From Anadara kagoshimensis (taxonomy: Eukaryota; Mollusca; Bivalvia; Arcoida; Arcidae), in NCBI GenBank assembly GCA_021292105.1, contig CM037873.1:17848527-17912526 (forward strand): 64,000 nt of DNA, given 5' to 3'. Numbering within the stretch: the stretch's first letter is position 1; every line of letters starts with the position of its first letter. The notes below the pieces were generated by a model. The model made no database searches. It was not told the DNA's origin and worked only from the letters and a program-made list of their open reading frames with translations. Both the position numbers and the translations under genes were made by a program. Shown piece by piece: positions 43,101 through 51,240 of the stretch.

Positions 43101-44072
43101 GTGGAATGATGGCAACTAACTGTCAGTCATGTCAGATGTGGAACCGGTAGCGTGAATTTTGAAATAACAAAATTTGAGGTTTTACAGTAATAATGAAGAT
43201 ATCAGCTGAAAACCAAAATTGGCTTACGTTTTGTAATTACGTGATTGGAATCATGAACAATGTGTTCAAATGTTGTGGAATGATGGGAACTAACTGTCAG
43301 TCATGTCAGATGTGGAACCGGTAGCGTGAATTTTGAAATAACACAGCATTTCTGTAATAAACAGAAATACAGTTTAAAACCAAAATTAGCTTACGTTTTG
43401 TAATTACTTGATTGAAATCATGAACAATGTGTTCAAATGTTGTGGAATGATGAGAACTAACTGTCGGTCATGTCAGATGTGGAACTGGTAGCGTGAATTT
43501 TGAAATAACACAATTTTTGGTTTTACAATAATAATGAAGATATCAGCTGAAAACCAAAATTGGCTTACGTTTTGTAATTACGTGATTGGAATCATGAACA
43601 ATGTGTTCAAATGTTGTGGAATGATGGCAACTAACTGTCAGTCATGTTAGATGTGGAACCGGTAGCGTGAATTTTGAAATAACACAATTTGAGGTTTTAC
43701 AGTAATAATGAAGATATCAGCTGAAAACCAAAATTGGCTAACGTTTTGTAATTACGTGATTGGAATCATGAACAATGTGTTCAAATGTTGTGGAATGATG
43801 GCAACTAACTGTCAGTCATGTCAGATGTGGAATCAGCACCACATTTTTTGAAATAACACAAAATTTTGTTTTAGAGTTAAAATGACCATTAAAGCTCAGT
43901 AGCATAAGTGACCTACATTTTGTAATTACGGCATTGGAGTCATGTACAATGTGTTTAAAAGTTGAGGATTGATAGGAACTAACTGTCTGTCATGTCAGAT
44001 GTGGAACCGGCACCACATTTTTTGAAATAACACAAAATTTTGTTTTAGAGTTAAAATTACCATTAAAGCTCA
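28111..44072 (-). repeat. Higher-order repeat, period about 8.77 kb (about 51 monomers)
   Basis: Variant markers repeat with an offset of 8.76-8.80 kb: 28,111 to 36,873; 28,351 to 37,114; 29,001 to 37,768; about 32,629 to 41,414; near 31,775 to 40,559. Type-B linkers at about 29,758, 30,270, 30,607, 31,636, 31,977 and 33,697 have the same spacing pattern (3, 2, 6, 2 and 10 monomers) as those at about 38,527, 39,044, 39,388, 40,424, 40,757 and 42,488. Within the unit, blocks about 6.0 kb (35 monomers) and about 2.76 kb (16 monomers) apart also share markers. The long period shows that homogenisation, or assembly duplication, acts on multi-kilobase blocks. Confidence 0.8.
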
Positions 44073-44255
44073 GACGCATAAGTGGCCTAAGTTTTGTAAT
44101 TAAGACATTGGAGTCATGTACAATGTGTTTAAAAGTTGAAGAATGATGAGAACTTACTGGCGGCGCATTTTTTGAAATAAAATATATTGTTTTACAGTTT
44201 AAATGACCATATAAGATCAGAGTTGAGGAATGATGGGAACTTACTGTCCGTTATG
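43831..44255 (-). repeat. Divergent edge monomers, right end of array
   Basis: The array decays here. From AATCAGCACC at 43,831 the monomers carry the divergent linker (TTTTAGAGTTAAAATGACC). A more degraded unit starts near 44,073 (GGCCTAAGTTTTGTAATTAA). Pieces follow (TTTTACAGTTTAAATGACC, then GAGTTGAGGAATGATGGGAA) until similarity is lost near 44,255. Positions 43,831-44,072 mirror 1-242. Confidence 0.9.
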
Positions 44256-44483
44256 TCATTTTTGGGCTGACTGCCTGGTCCATAAACTGCCATTTGGCCC
44301 ATAAGCCCCCTGAAATGTTTGTTAAATATATATTTTTGGGGTTTTTTTTTTCTAGCGTCCCACGTTTCCAAGTGGGAACTCTCATACAAATTCCCTCTGA
44401 TGGACTTTTATATGTCCCACAATTGCCAGTCCATCAATTCAGAGGAACAACTGGCACCAAATTGTAACAAGGAGAAAAAAATG
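44256..44483. other. Unassigned flank of the satellite
   Basis: Single-copy-looking DNA directly outside the satellite. It has a T-rich run at about 44,343-44,353. An imperfect inverted repeat at about 44,392-44,445 (CCTCTGATGGACT against AGTCCATCAATTCAGAGG) may be a small foldback. No gene seen. Confidence 0.5.
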
Positions 44484-44560
44484 TAGGGTCGGACTGGGGA
44501 TTGAACTTAGCGACCTCACGCACTATAGAGGAGTGCTCTATCAATTGATCTACCCAGACC
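44484..44560 (-). repeat. tRNA-derived SINE head or tRNA pseudogene
   Basis: Read on the - strand, this starts GGTCTGGGTAGATCAATTGA. It has an A-box-like segment (TAGATCAATTGATAGAG) and a B-box-like segment (AGTTCAATCCC), with tRNA-like spacing between them. Acceptor and T stems contain mismatches, and the base before the likely anticodon is C instead of the near-invariant T. I therefore read it as a decayed tRNA-derived SINE head, not a functional tRNA gene. Confidence 0.6.
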
Positions 44561-45328
44561 AGTACTGTGAAGTATTTCAAAATAGTATATTCAGTTAAGT
44601 TACTAATTTCAGCGGTTTAACTAAATTTATTGTTCGGTAAGTTATTGGGAAGAGAAACTGGTTTTTAGTACAGTAATAGATGATAATGTAGGGCGTGTTT
44701 TAGGTTAATGTGTTCCTGGGGCTATATTTAGACTTGTAACTATTAGCTAAATAAATAATACAGCAACACTTGAGATTATGGTCGAAATACTTTCAGTGGT
44801 CAGTCGGTTGTCTTGGTAACTACAGGTATTGTAAACTCGTTTGGCCAGTCTACACTTGCTGCATGTATAATTGCAGAACATCGTAACTGGTTTAACAGGT
44901 TTCTAACCTGTACTTGTTGTGCCATCAAGGTATATAAGGCAACGTTTGGGGAGTTTTTGCGGGAGACGGTCAGTTGTCAAGTTGGACGGTAGACGGGATT
45001 AGTAGTCAAGTTGGACTGTGGGGGGGGGGGTGTTTGGACAAGGAGGACAGGGCCAGTTGTCAAGGGAGATCAAGAGACGGGAAAGTTGTCTCATTGTAAA
45101 ACACAGAGAATTTAATAGTACAGCCAAAGTTTCACGCCTAGTAAACGCATTTTGAACAGCTATAAAACTGCCAGAATATTCACATAGTTTGCACACTTTC
45201 TCCCAATGTAAAAATATTTGAAAATTGCAATACTTCATGTGAAATTCAAATTTCTACTTTTTAGTAATAAAAAACCAAAAAAAAACTTTTGACATTCATT
45301 TCATACAAATATTTTTTCTTTTCTTTTG
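44561..45328. other. Non-coding stretch, nothing recognisable
   Basis: AT-rich sequence with no supported gene. It holds a short G-run (45,020-45,030) and loosely repeated phrases around GTCAAGTTGGAC at about 44,977, 45,006 and 45,058. Open frames here are short and unlike any family I know. Confidence 0.5.
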
Positions 45329-45355
45329 TATAATAATAATAATAATAATAATAAT
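45329..45355. repeat. (TAA)n microsatellite
   Basis: About nine uninterrupted TAA units. Confidence 0.95.
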
Positions 45356-45855
45356 GTCACTATTACAAAATAAGTAGATTATAGTTAAACGCAGTTTCAA
45401 AAGTGATAATTTTTAAAAGAGAATAAAAGAAATAAATTTACCCGACCTTGGGAGCTTCCGCTTTGAATTAATTTGCGGAATTGAAAAAAAGTGTCCAAAC
45501 GCTTTATTTAAAAATCCCGCTAGTTGTCCGTTATTTACTCAATAATTGTAAATAAAATAATCTTTAATTTTTGATTTTCTAATGCTTTCAATCAATGCAA
45601 ATAGTTACCCACAAAATTATCACGCGTGAAAACTGCGGTGAGAGTTACACATGGTGTCACGTGCTACTTTTGATTTTTTAAGAAAAATGTCTTCAAACGT
45701 ACTTTTAAATGAAATATTTTATAAAAAAAAAAATTAAAGTAGCACATGTGAGTGGTATAATAAACAAATGTACTTACCTTACACAGAGATGTCTTGTAAG
45801 TTGTAGATTTTTCAAATCTGCATATCCCAACGCTGTATCCGGTATGTTGATTGCA
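45356..45855. other. Non-coding stretch, nothing recognisable
   Basis: AT-rich with several A-runs. A splice-donor-like site on the - strand (AAG then GTAAGT, near 45,774-45,782) is the only gene-like signal, and no coding exon beside it could be recognised. Confidence 0.4.
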
Positions 45856-46005
45856 CTGCTAAATCCACTATATTATAACACATGAATTGACTGCATCACT
45901 AATAAACTGCTATTTAAATCCAATATGAAACATGTGGATTTTAGAAGCACCAATAAACAGCTAAATCCAAATGCATCACGTGAATGACCCAAGACACTAA
46001 CTTCA
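45856..46005. repeat. 51-bp minisatellite, three diverged units
   Basis: Units start at 45,856 (CTGCTAAATCC), 45,907 (CTGCTATTTAAATCC) and 45,958 (CAGCTAAATCC), exactly 51 bp apart. The first two end in a shared CACTAATAAA or CACCAATAAA. Since 51 is a multiple of three, a 48-codon open frame crosses it on the - strand (45,873-46,019). That is probably a by-product of the repeat and not a gene. Confidence 0.75.
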
Positions 46006-46180
46006 TCCGACTTATCCATCCAGCTGGCACCTGGTGGAATGGCGGCTGGAGACTGTTACATCGTCACCATAGAGCAGCCCACGTGGTGCATCTTGTTCTA
46101 ATTGGCTGCTTTTTAAGGGGTTCAGCTGAAGGGCAATTCAAAGATATTAACTGTCGCTAGATTTTGAACTTATTAGTAAT

Positions 46181-46281
46181 TATAAAATAAAATAAAATAA
46201 AATAAAATAAAATAAAATAAATAAAATAAAATAAAATAAAATGAAATAAAATAAAATAAAAAATAAATTAAATTAAAAAAA
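46181..46281. repeat. (TAAAA)n pentanucleotide repeat
   Basis: About 100 bp of TAAAA/ATAAA units with a few interruptions. The apparent Phe/Tyr/Leu-rich protein on the opposite strand is only translated microsatellite. Confidence 0.95.
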
Positions 46282-46931
46282 ACAACTGTATTTACTTTTG
46301 ATAACATTTGAAATTTTAATAGGCAGTTAGGTCCTCCGCCAAGATGAAGAATGAACAAAAAATAAAAAATAAAGTTTTCCAATCAATGAACGGAAGATAC
46401 TTCTAATACAAAGAATTTTCGTATTTTAACTTTATAGAAAATGGCTGGGGTTTACTACCTTTATTTCACTTTGGTCAACAAATGCTGTATCAAACTTATC
46501 AAGGGGACTCGGTGGTGGAGTTGTCTATATACTGTATTTTCAGAAAATACTATATAGTCGATGTATTCGTCCCCAAAGTTTAAATATCGGGTAAATTGAA
46601 ATGAATTTCATGTTTATGTGTTCAAAAAATCTGTAACAAACCAATTTATTTTTTATTTTGTTTTACTAGCAGTCCAACCATGTTGTTTACAGAAAAAATT
46701 CCTTTTTCAGTTAATTATACCTTACATACAGCCCCGTCGGAGCCTCTATGCAAAATTAACGAAAGGAGGAAGGGCTGAATTCACCCGTGAATGATATTAG
46801 AATCTTTTACCCCAGGTGTGTACTTGTTTACTATATATAGATATCCTTTTTACAAGTAAGAATAGGGACCATTTCAAAACTAGAAACATCGCCAATTATA
46901 TACATACCTATTGCAAAATACCACTGCCCCC
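46282..46931. other. Non-coding stretch with one small palindrome
   Basis: No gene seen. Positions 46,525-46,557 form an imperfect palindrome (CTATATACTGTATTTT, then AGAAAATACTATATAG) that could fold into a hairpin of about 15 bp. Confidence 0.5.
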
Positions 46932-47310
46932 AGCACACACACACACACATGAGAGAGAGAGAAAGTAATGGTGTTTAACGTCCCAGACAAGGATATTAAG
47001 AATATTTCACTTATATCGAGACGTCGCCAGCTTTAGGCGAAGGTGTGGAAATTTTGCCCGTGTGTTGCACTGATAGCATTATACAGCAGGGTTCTTTATC
47101 ATGCCACTCCTGCCGTGACACGGGACCTCGTTTATTTTAAGTTCCGATCCGAAAGAACGGCGACTTTCATTTGGTAATGCTGAGTGCTTGGCGAAAGAGC
47201 AGTCACTACCCACTTTCAAGTCTTGGGTCTGACCCGGTCGGGGTTCGAACCCACGACCTCCCACTTACGGAGCAAGTACTCTACCAACTGAGCTACCGCA
47301 GTGGTCAGCT
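46932..47310 (-). repeat. tRNA-derived SINE, near full length
   Basis: On the - strand the element starts near 47,310 with CCACTGCGGTAGCTCAGTTG. It carries an A box (TAGCTCAGTTGGTAGAG) and a B box (GGGTTCGAACCC), which form an internal RNA polymerase III promoter. A body of about 250 bp follows, with the phrases ACGGGACCTCGTTTA (+ strand, about 47,119) and GATATAAGTGAAATATTC (- strand, about 47,010). The 3' side ends in CT and GT dinucleotide runs at about 46,933-46,962. The acceptor stem does not pair, so this is a retroposon and not a tRNA gene. The same body and tail phrases recur at 50.5 kb and 61.9-62.07 kb. Confidence 0.75.
46933..46962. repeat. (CA)n and (GA)n dinucleotide repeats
   Basis: A short CA run followed directly by a GA run, at the 3' side of the - strand SINE. 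Probably its variable tail. Confidence 0.85.
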
Positions 47311-47449
47311 GAGAGAGGTAGAGAGATTATTTGATATTTGTTTTAAATATGTAAATGTTATCACGTACCTGATTATTTATTTTGTTTTTCACGACCTGGT
47401 TGTAATTTAAAATTCATCATCAGACTGGCTGTAAGAATCAACTAATATG

Positions 47450-48620
47450 GCAAACTTTTCAACTGCACTATAATTCAATCCACCCGATTCCCGATGATTT
47501 TAAAAATCTTCTCTTTTTTAGAACACAATTTCCCCAAATTTCTGGTGTTATCTGTGTAAATGACTGGTATATGAGGTTTTTAATGTCAGAAAGTTTACCA
47601 GTTTTATTATTCTTTGCAATAAAGTTTTTACAGTGAGCCCTCACTAATTAAATAGTGTTGAGTTCGCAGTGCCTAACGGGCATCCTGAGTATACAAAGTG
47701 ACCATGCTTGTTTGCCAGAACATTATGTTTTTTTATAAATTTCTTTTCAAATCATAAAGTTCGTTTTTTTTTTGTTTTTGTTTTGTTTTTTTTTTTTTTT
47801 TTGCAAGTGGTGGAAAATTTATTTTACTGTCAAGTAACCCTTTCTCTATTCCATCTTTTCTAGAATTTGATGTTGGCCTTATAGAGTTTTCAGTTCTAAC
47901 ATGATATGGTGCATTATCCTGTATTATAACACTTGGGTTATTCAAGGTTGGCAGCAGTTGATGCCCAGACCAGTGTTAAAAGGCATCGCCATTCATTTCC
48001 TTGTGATAGTCGCCATCATCTGACTTTGCTTTGAATATAAGCTCACACCCTGGAATCAATTCAGTACCTTTTCTGTCAGTATGAAGAATAACATATCTCT
48101 GATCTGATCTCTGATGTGGTACATCCGAAATCCAAGTTTACTGAGTTGTATGGTTTTGATTAGCCCTGGTCTCATCTAAATATATTATATCAAACCCCAG
48201 ACTACGGAATTCTTTAATTTTCCTCAAATAAAAACAGCGATCAGCCACAACAATTTGAGTTTGAAAAATACGCAACTTCTGAGCTTTCTTTTTATACCTA
48301 AAACCAACTTAAAGTAACAGCAATCAACATTTTGGAAACATTGATACTGGCTTTTATTTTCTCTTGAATTAAACTTAGAGTTGGGATTTCACTGTTATGG
48401 TAAATGTTATACACAGTCTGTTTTATAGTACTTTTGTCAAAACTGTCAAGTTTCTTTTTACACCCTCTTGGTTCATTTGAATCGGTCCCCTCTACATTAC
48501 TTTTGGATATGTTATATAGTAGATTTGCAATACACCTGTGGCTTTAGCTGCCCCTTCAAAAATTTTACTAAGTTGATAAAAAGGTTAACCTCTCAATTTT
48601 TCTTGTTGAAAAAATCAAAT
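47450..48620 (-). pseudogene. DDE transposase pseudogene (Tc1/mariner-IS630-like)
   Basis: Conceptual translation across frames on the - strand gives the ordered parts of a DDE transposase. First come KKKLDSFDKSTIKQ and a segment with EIPTLSLIQEKI (about 48,350-48,465), the DNA-binding side. FYLRKIKEFRSLGF with YLDET follows, its first catalytic Asp at 48,174-48,176. Next are GCELIFKAKSDDGDYHKEMN and DNAPYH (second Asp at 47,916-47,918), then PTSNSRKDGI. After a poly-A interruption come ELYDL, ANKHGHFVYS, RHCELNTI and AKNNKTGKLSDIKNLI. In-frame stops lie at 48,138-48,140 and 47,976-47,978, with frameshifts near 48,297, 48,505 and the poly-A. Where the family has the third catalytic Glu (NPIEL-type motif) this copy has TAA. 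It is clearly inactive. I saw no terminal inverted repeats. Confidence 0.82.
47766..47803. repeat. Poly-T tract inside the transposase pseudogene
   Basis: T-rich run with scattered G, about 38 bp. It separates the PTSNSRKDGI block from the ELYDL block of the dead transposase, so it is either an expansion of an A-rich codon stretch or an insertion. Confidence 0.9.
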
Positions 48621-48724
48621 CTTTACAAACATTTTCTTTGGGCATCATCTGACAAGATATTTGGATACTCTTTGGTCTGCCCATTGTACAGCTGAATGTA
48701 TCAAATTTGCATACTAAAGACCCT

Positions 48725-49165
48725 ATAAAAACTAGAGCTGTCTGCCTCTCCGACCAATCTTGATGAATTTCTTTCCTACATCAAACTTTTGACTCTGGAC
48801 TTCTGGTTCTTGGTTTAGAAAACAATCTGGCTCGAACTTGGATGGTTCAATCCACTTCTTGTTTAATTTGTTCAGGAAATCGCTGAATAATGTCAATAGG
48901 AAGAGGGTTCCAGGAATTAACAACACGTTGATTAAAACTAAACTTTCTAATATTTCTTTTATTGTGTTTCTTTGCAAGTTTCATACTATGTCCACGGGTA
49001 TGGGATACACTTGATAAAGGTAGTATATTTTTGTTTACTTTATCAATTTTATTCAATATTTTATAAACCTGGATAAAATCAGCACGTTCTCTCTCTAATA
49101 TTGTAGGGTGGGCAGCCCAAGAGCTCGAAGTCTGGTCGGGTATCTTCAAATTCAAGATCAAAGAT
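48725..49165 (-). pseudogene. Non-LTR retrotransposon reverse transcriptase, C-terminal remnant
   Basis: A 104-residue open frame on the - strand (48,847-49,161) matches the tail of LINE reverse transcriptases of the CR1/Jockey/Rex group as I know them. It has ERADFIQVYKIL (residues 24-35), TRGHS (55-59) and FNQRVVNSWNPLP (76-88). After a frameshift near 48,875 the similarity continues in another frame with FLNKLNKKWIEPSKF. The catalytic core of the polymerase and the endonuclease are absent, as expected for a 5'-truncated LINE copy. The family call is from memory of the motif pattern, and the exact clade is uncertain. Confidence 0.75.
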
Positions 49166-49276
49166 TGAGTGCATGAGTTTGTGCCTTTGCTTTTTAATGC
49201 CGTTTTTTCTGTTTAAACGATATTTAATACTTATTTGATGTTAACTGATTGTCATGACCAAATCTAGCCTTTTGCC

Positions 49277-49534
49277 ACTGTTGCACGGCGTACACGGGGT
49301 ATTGCATAAAGTGGGCCAAACAGCCCAGCCCGTGTTAACAACACCAGCGATAGTTGAAAGTTATTATTTTACTTTCCTGTTCGTTTTAATACGTGATGGT
49401 GTATTGATTCATCAATCGGACATTTAAAAATGGTAAAGTGCATCCGTATACTGTTTAAACATTGACAAATTGATAAAGCGAATGTCGCCCAATATTTCAA
49501 TTTTCTGCAATATCCCGTGTACGCTATTCCAGTG
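49277..49534. mobile_element. Candidate MITE or foldback element
   Basis: A 19-bp inverted repeat with one mismatch: 49,288-49,306 (GCGTACACGGGGTATTGCA) against the reverse complement of 49,506-49,524 (GCGTACACGGGATATTGCA). Outside both arms lies CACTG/CAGTG, giving an element of about 258 bp. No clear target-site duplication was found and there is no coding capacity. The type is unknown. Confidence 0.5.
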
Positions 49535-49962
49535 TTTAATTAATAAGGCGAGGTAGCTGACATTTTGATATGGCATATCCAACCACTTCATTAATATAAG
49601 TAGTTCAAAACTAGGTTCTGATTGGCTAATGCGTTTTCACGCCTTACGGGTTTATACACATTTTTCATTTCCAAACCAAAATACGTTACAAACTATCACA
49701 TTGAACAAATATCCAAAATCTTTTTGAGTTTTTAGCGTTTTGACCAAAAATCCAAAAAGTAAAATATCCAACATTGTTTCAAGTTTTTAAGTTTTTGTAT
49801 TTTTAGATTATTGACTCAAAGTTTTGAAATATCACTGAAAAAATTACCAAGCCCCGATTGATCCTTACCAAGGGTAACTCAGGGACACCGTTAAAAAGTG
49901 TCACCTGCATTACAGTGCTCGCACTAGATTTTTACATTATTTGCAATATTTCTTTTCTCGCC
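49535..49962. other. Non-coding stretch, nothing recognisable
   Basis: AT-rich with repeated phrases such as ATCCAAAA and GTTTTTAG. No gene seen. Confidence 0.5.
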
Positions 49963-49972
49963 TAATAAATAA

Positions 49973-50007
<35 letters not shown>

Positions 50008-50089
50008 AAAAAATAATAAATAAATAAATCGATTAATGAATGAATGGATGAATAAATTAATGATTAATCGATAAATAAATAGATTAATG
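49963..50089. repeat. (AAAT)n microsatellite and degenerate tail
   Basis: About 67 bp of near-pure AAAT units, followed by decayed AATGAATGGATG and GATTAATCG units. (AAAT)n tracts often mark the 3' end of retroposons, but the element to the left was not recognised. Confidence 0.9.
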
Positions 50090-50149
50090 TTTTATTATAC
50101 TCATAAATCAATTGATTTAATTAATGCAAGAGTAGGTTACCTTTTTAAA

Positions 50150-50545
50150 ACATCCAAATCTGGATCGAGGTCGTAGGTTCGATCCCTGGCCAGGTAATAC
50201 ATGACTTAAACATTTGAGATAATGCTCTCTCACCCGACTCTCGGAATAAAGAAGATAAAGGTGTCAACTGGTTCGCCTAATGTTATGTAATTTGAGTGTG
50301 AGACTGTTACACTTTGCTGTGCTAGTTGTATATGCCCCTCATGACACACAGTGCGCTAGCACCCTACACTAGAACCCCCTGCTTATGGGCTACCTAGTAA
50401 AATTCAGCCCATATGATAAGACTACATTTCTCACTCAAGAATTTTTCTTATATTTATAATTACTTTAGATTATTACAATACATCTAATGACTAAACCTCT
50501 TCAGTGATACGGGACCTCGGTTTGTAAGGTCTCATTCCATTGACC
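50150..50545 (+). repeat. SINE fragment(s) with B box
   Basis: Positions 50,161-50,190 hold GGTCGTAGGTTCGATCCCTG, with a good B box (GGTTCGATCCC, 50,176-50,186), but no A box is seen upstream, so the head is truncated or decayed. Further on, 50,502-50,537 (GTGATACGGGACCTCGGTTT) matches the body of the SINE at 47.1 kb. These may be one rearranged copy or two pieces, and the segment between them is anonymous. Confidence 0.5.
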
Positions 50546-50929
50546 TCGAGTGAACAGGAAACCCCCTTAAAATTTGAACCATCTTTCTGTCCTCGTTCCT
50601 CTTCTCAAAGAGGAGAGAGAGATTTCCAACGGTTGTACATTGTGTAGAGAATGAATTGGATGTGTAATAATTATAAACTGTGGTTAATAAGATCCAGATG
50701 GAAATGATTTTCGATTTTACCTGTCTTCAACGAAGCAAAAGCTGTCAAGTTTTCAACTTTTGCTTGTTTGCAAGATCGAGCCATCATGATATTAAAAGAG
50801 GATGTAGATACCGTGTATGTATAAAATAAATTGGATACTGAATGGTATATATGAATCCGGATATTAAATGCGTGACATATATTTTTCCTCACACGTGCGT
50901 GTGTACGAAAGAGAAAGTTTGCTTCGCCG

Positions 50930-50976
50930 GTTTTAGGGGGTTTAGGGGCGCCCCCCGCCTGAATCCGCCCTTGCAG
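50930..50976. mobile_element. Single hAT-like element end
   Basis: Read on the - strand from 50,976: CTGCAAGGGCGGATTCAGG followed by G-rich sequence. This resembles the terminal repeat of the MITE at 51,813-52,064 (CAGGGGTGGATCCAGG). No partner end was found nearby, so it is a one-ended fragment. It abuts the Gag remnant and supplies the first part of that open frame. Confidence 0.45.
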
Positions 50977-51240
50977 AACATGAAAGGTCAAATCCAACAA
51001 GCGGATCCAGTGAAAAGTTATGGCGGGAAACCGAGAGCACGTGGTGGTGGTCGTCGAGGCAATTTTAGAAAGGGTTCGTCTCAAGGTAGTCAAGTCTCGG
51101 GAAATCATGTTTCTCAAATTTTGTGTACAATATGCAATAAAAAGCACGACAAAGAAAGGTGCCTAACCCAAGCCGAGCGCTGTAGAATTTGTAATGAATT
51201 AAATCACTCTGTTGTTAGCTGCCGTTCGAATCTGCATTGA
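50977..51240 (+). pseudogene. Retrotransposon Gag remnant with double zinc knuckle
   Basis: The open frame from 50,842 to the stop at 51,238-51,240 codes 132 residues. Only its second half looks protein-like. A basic Arg/Gly-rich segment (about residues 58-80, with KPRARGGGRRGNFRKG) is followed by two zinc-binding motifs. The first is C95-x2-C98-x3-H102-x4-C107 and the second a canonical CCHC knuckle, C114-x2-C117-x4-H122-x4-C127, ending in CRS. This paired arrangement after an RG-rich linker is typical of Gag nucleocapsid regions of LTR retrotransposons (Ty3/gypsy-like), where it binds element RNA. No protease, reverse transcriptase or integrase follows, and the first half is translated from a hAT-like end. 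It is therefore a fragment, although a small host CCHC protein cannot be excluded. Confidence 0.6.

Larger units (their letters stand above)
24891..44255 (-). repeat. Satellite array, right arm (inverted orientation)
   Basis: Same monomer as the left arm but on the opposite strand, roughly 112 copies by length. The region from about 24.9 to 33 kb is rich in single-base indels, and from about 36 kb on the copies are nearly clean. Several diagnostic variants recur at fixed spacing: AATCACGAAC (28,111; 34,109; 36,873), GAATCATGGC (29,001; 35,003; 37,768), GTAGAACCGGTAACG (about 32,629; 35,386; 41,414), and GGTATCGTC followed by six T (near 31,775, 40,559 and 42,632). No genes are embedded. Confidence 0.97.

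Noticed and set aside
1..44071. Dozens of 61-113 codon open frames on both strands with recurring peptides such as NYVIGIMNNVFKCCGMM or VHDSNHVITKRKP
   Set aside because: All are translations of the same satellite monomer. They stop at the same place in each unit and change frame wherever a monomer has an indel. No initiation context or selection pattern is visible.
1..44255. CRISPR-like regular repeats with variable linkers
   Set aside because: The repeated core is about 130 bp, linkers are only two related types, there are no cas genes, and the surrounding DNA is eukaryotic.
46173..46382. 69-codon Phe/Tyr/Leu-rich frame on the - strand
   Set aside because: Mostly translated (TAAAA)n microsatellite.
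44484..47310. Functional tRNA genes at 44.5 and 47.3 kb
   Set aside because: A and B boxes are present but acceptor stems do not pair. The 47.3 kb copy is also joined to a SINE body, so both are retroposon or pseudogene heads.
50671..51147. 158-codon frame on the - strand
   Set aside because: It lies opposite the Gag remnant and a transposon end. Its Gly/Pro-rich middle is the G-rich element end read backwards, and no domain is visible.
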